From: Pseudomonas fluorescens | GTDB lineage: Bacteria > Pseudomonadota > Gammaproteobacteria > Pseudomonadales > Pseudomonadaceae | Direction of reading: 5' to 3' | Length of the DNA stretch: 64,000 nucleotides | Assembly (NCBI RefSeq): GCF_900215245.1 | Contig: NZ_LT907842.1 | Span: 3,534,001 to 3,598,000, forward strand | Shown: positions 63,942 through 64,000 of the stretch, piece by piece | Layout of the letters: each line of letters begins with the position of its first letter | How positions within the stretch are numbered: the first letter of the stretch is position 1 | Notes under the pieces: model-generated | Told to the model about the DNA's origin: nothing | The model's database searches: none | What the model saw: the letters and a program-made list of their open reading frames with translations, nothing else | Program-made: the position numbers and the translations under genes

Positions 63942-64000
63942 AAGTGCGCGGTCTATTCTTATTGCAATCGGTTCTCGTTTGGGTGGGTATTTTATGTTAT
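63942..64000. other. Right-edge remainder
   Basis: 59 bp after the permease stop; AT-rich. Nothing can be assigned. Confidence 0.5.

Overview
The window is chromosomal DNA of a Pseudomonas, most likely of the P. fluorescens group. Housekeeping proteins (LepA, LepB, Era, PdxJ, CmoA/B, PQQ glucose dehydrogenase) read as typical Pseudomonas. Gene order recalls the P. aeruginosa stretch from lepA-lepB-rnc-era-recO-pdxJ through the AsrA-type Lon, the zinc-type TonB receptor and the amino-acid permease. Seven inverted pairs of REP sequences of the GTGGGAG...CTCCCAC type (REPINs) sit between genes, as is common in that group. This assignment rests on recalled synteny and protein character, not on a search.

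Layout. 1-6.6 kb (minus strand): the pepA-holC-small gene-valS cluster, interrupted by a 3.57-kb gene for a repetitive Ig-like protein with nine near-identical 297-bp repeats. 6.9-9.1 kb: lptF-lptG. 9.3-15.3 kb: lepA-lepB, then rnc-era-recO-pdxJ. 15.5-17.4 kb: a Tat-exported multicopper oxidase followed by tadA. 17.5-23 kb (minus): cmoA-cmoB, a lysoplasmalogenase-type membrane protein, a chagasin-like lipoprotein, and an AsrA-like Lon protease with a sigma-32-like promoter.

23.2-32.2 kb is an accessory catabolic island. It has a GntR regulator with two winged-helix domains, then, divergently, an amidase, a cyclic-imide-hydrolase-like polysaccharide-deacetylase-family enzyme, an MFS carrier, two SDR oxidoreductases, a 98-aa unknown protein, a CobW-type metallochaperone GTPase and a binding-protein-like protein with no signal peptide. 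A -24/-12-like promoter and a 12-bp inverted repeat precede the amidase. I infer a nitrogen-linked imide or half-amide pathway. A strong terminator ends the island before a membrane GGDEF/EAL protein.

34.9-42.3 kb: gcd, a ZnuD-like TonB receptor with a Zur-box-like site, VF530 and Pr6Pr-type genes, and a siderophore-interacting reductase/PadR pair resembling E. coli YqjH/YqjI. 42.7-52.5 kb: a chaperone-usher fimbrial operon (two subunits, usher, chaperone, four more subunits, three tandem two-domain adhesin-like proteins) with several RNA hairpins. 52.5-64 kb: a class A PBP-like protein, an amino-acid permease, an OpgC-type acyltransferase, a cupin, a glutamate-synthase-like FMN protein, and a LuxR regulator divergent from a nitrilase-family hydrolase and a second APC permease. 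I saw no rRNA, tRNA, CRISPR array or insertion sequence.
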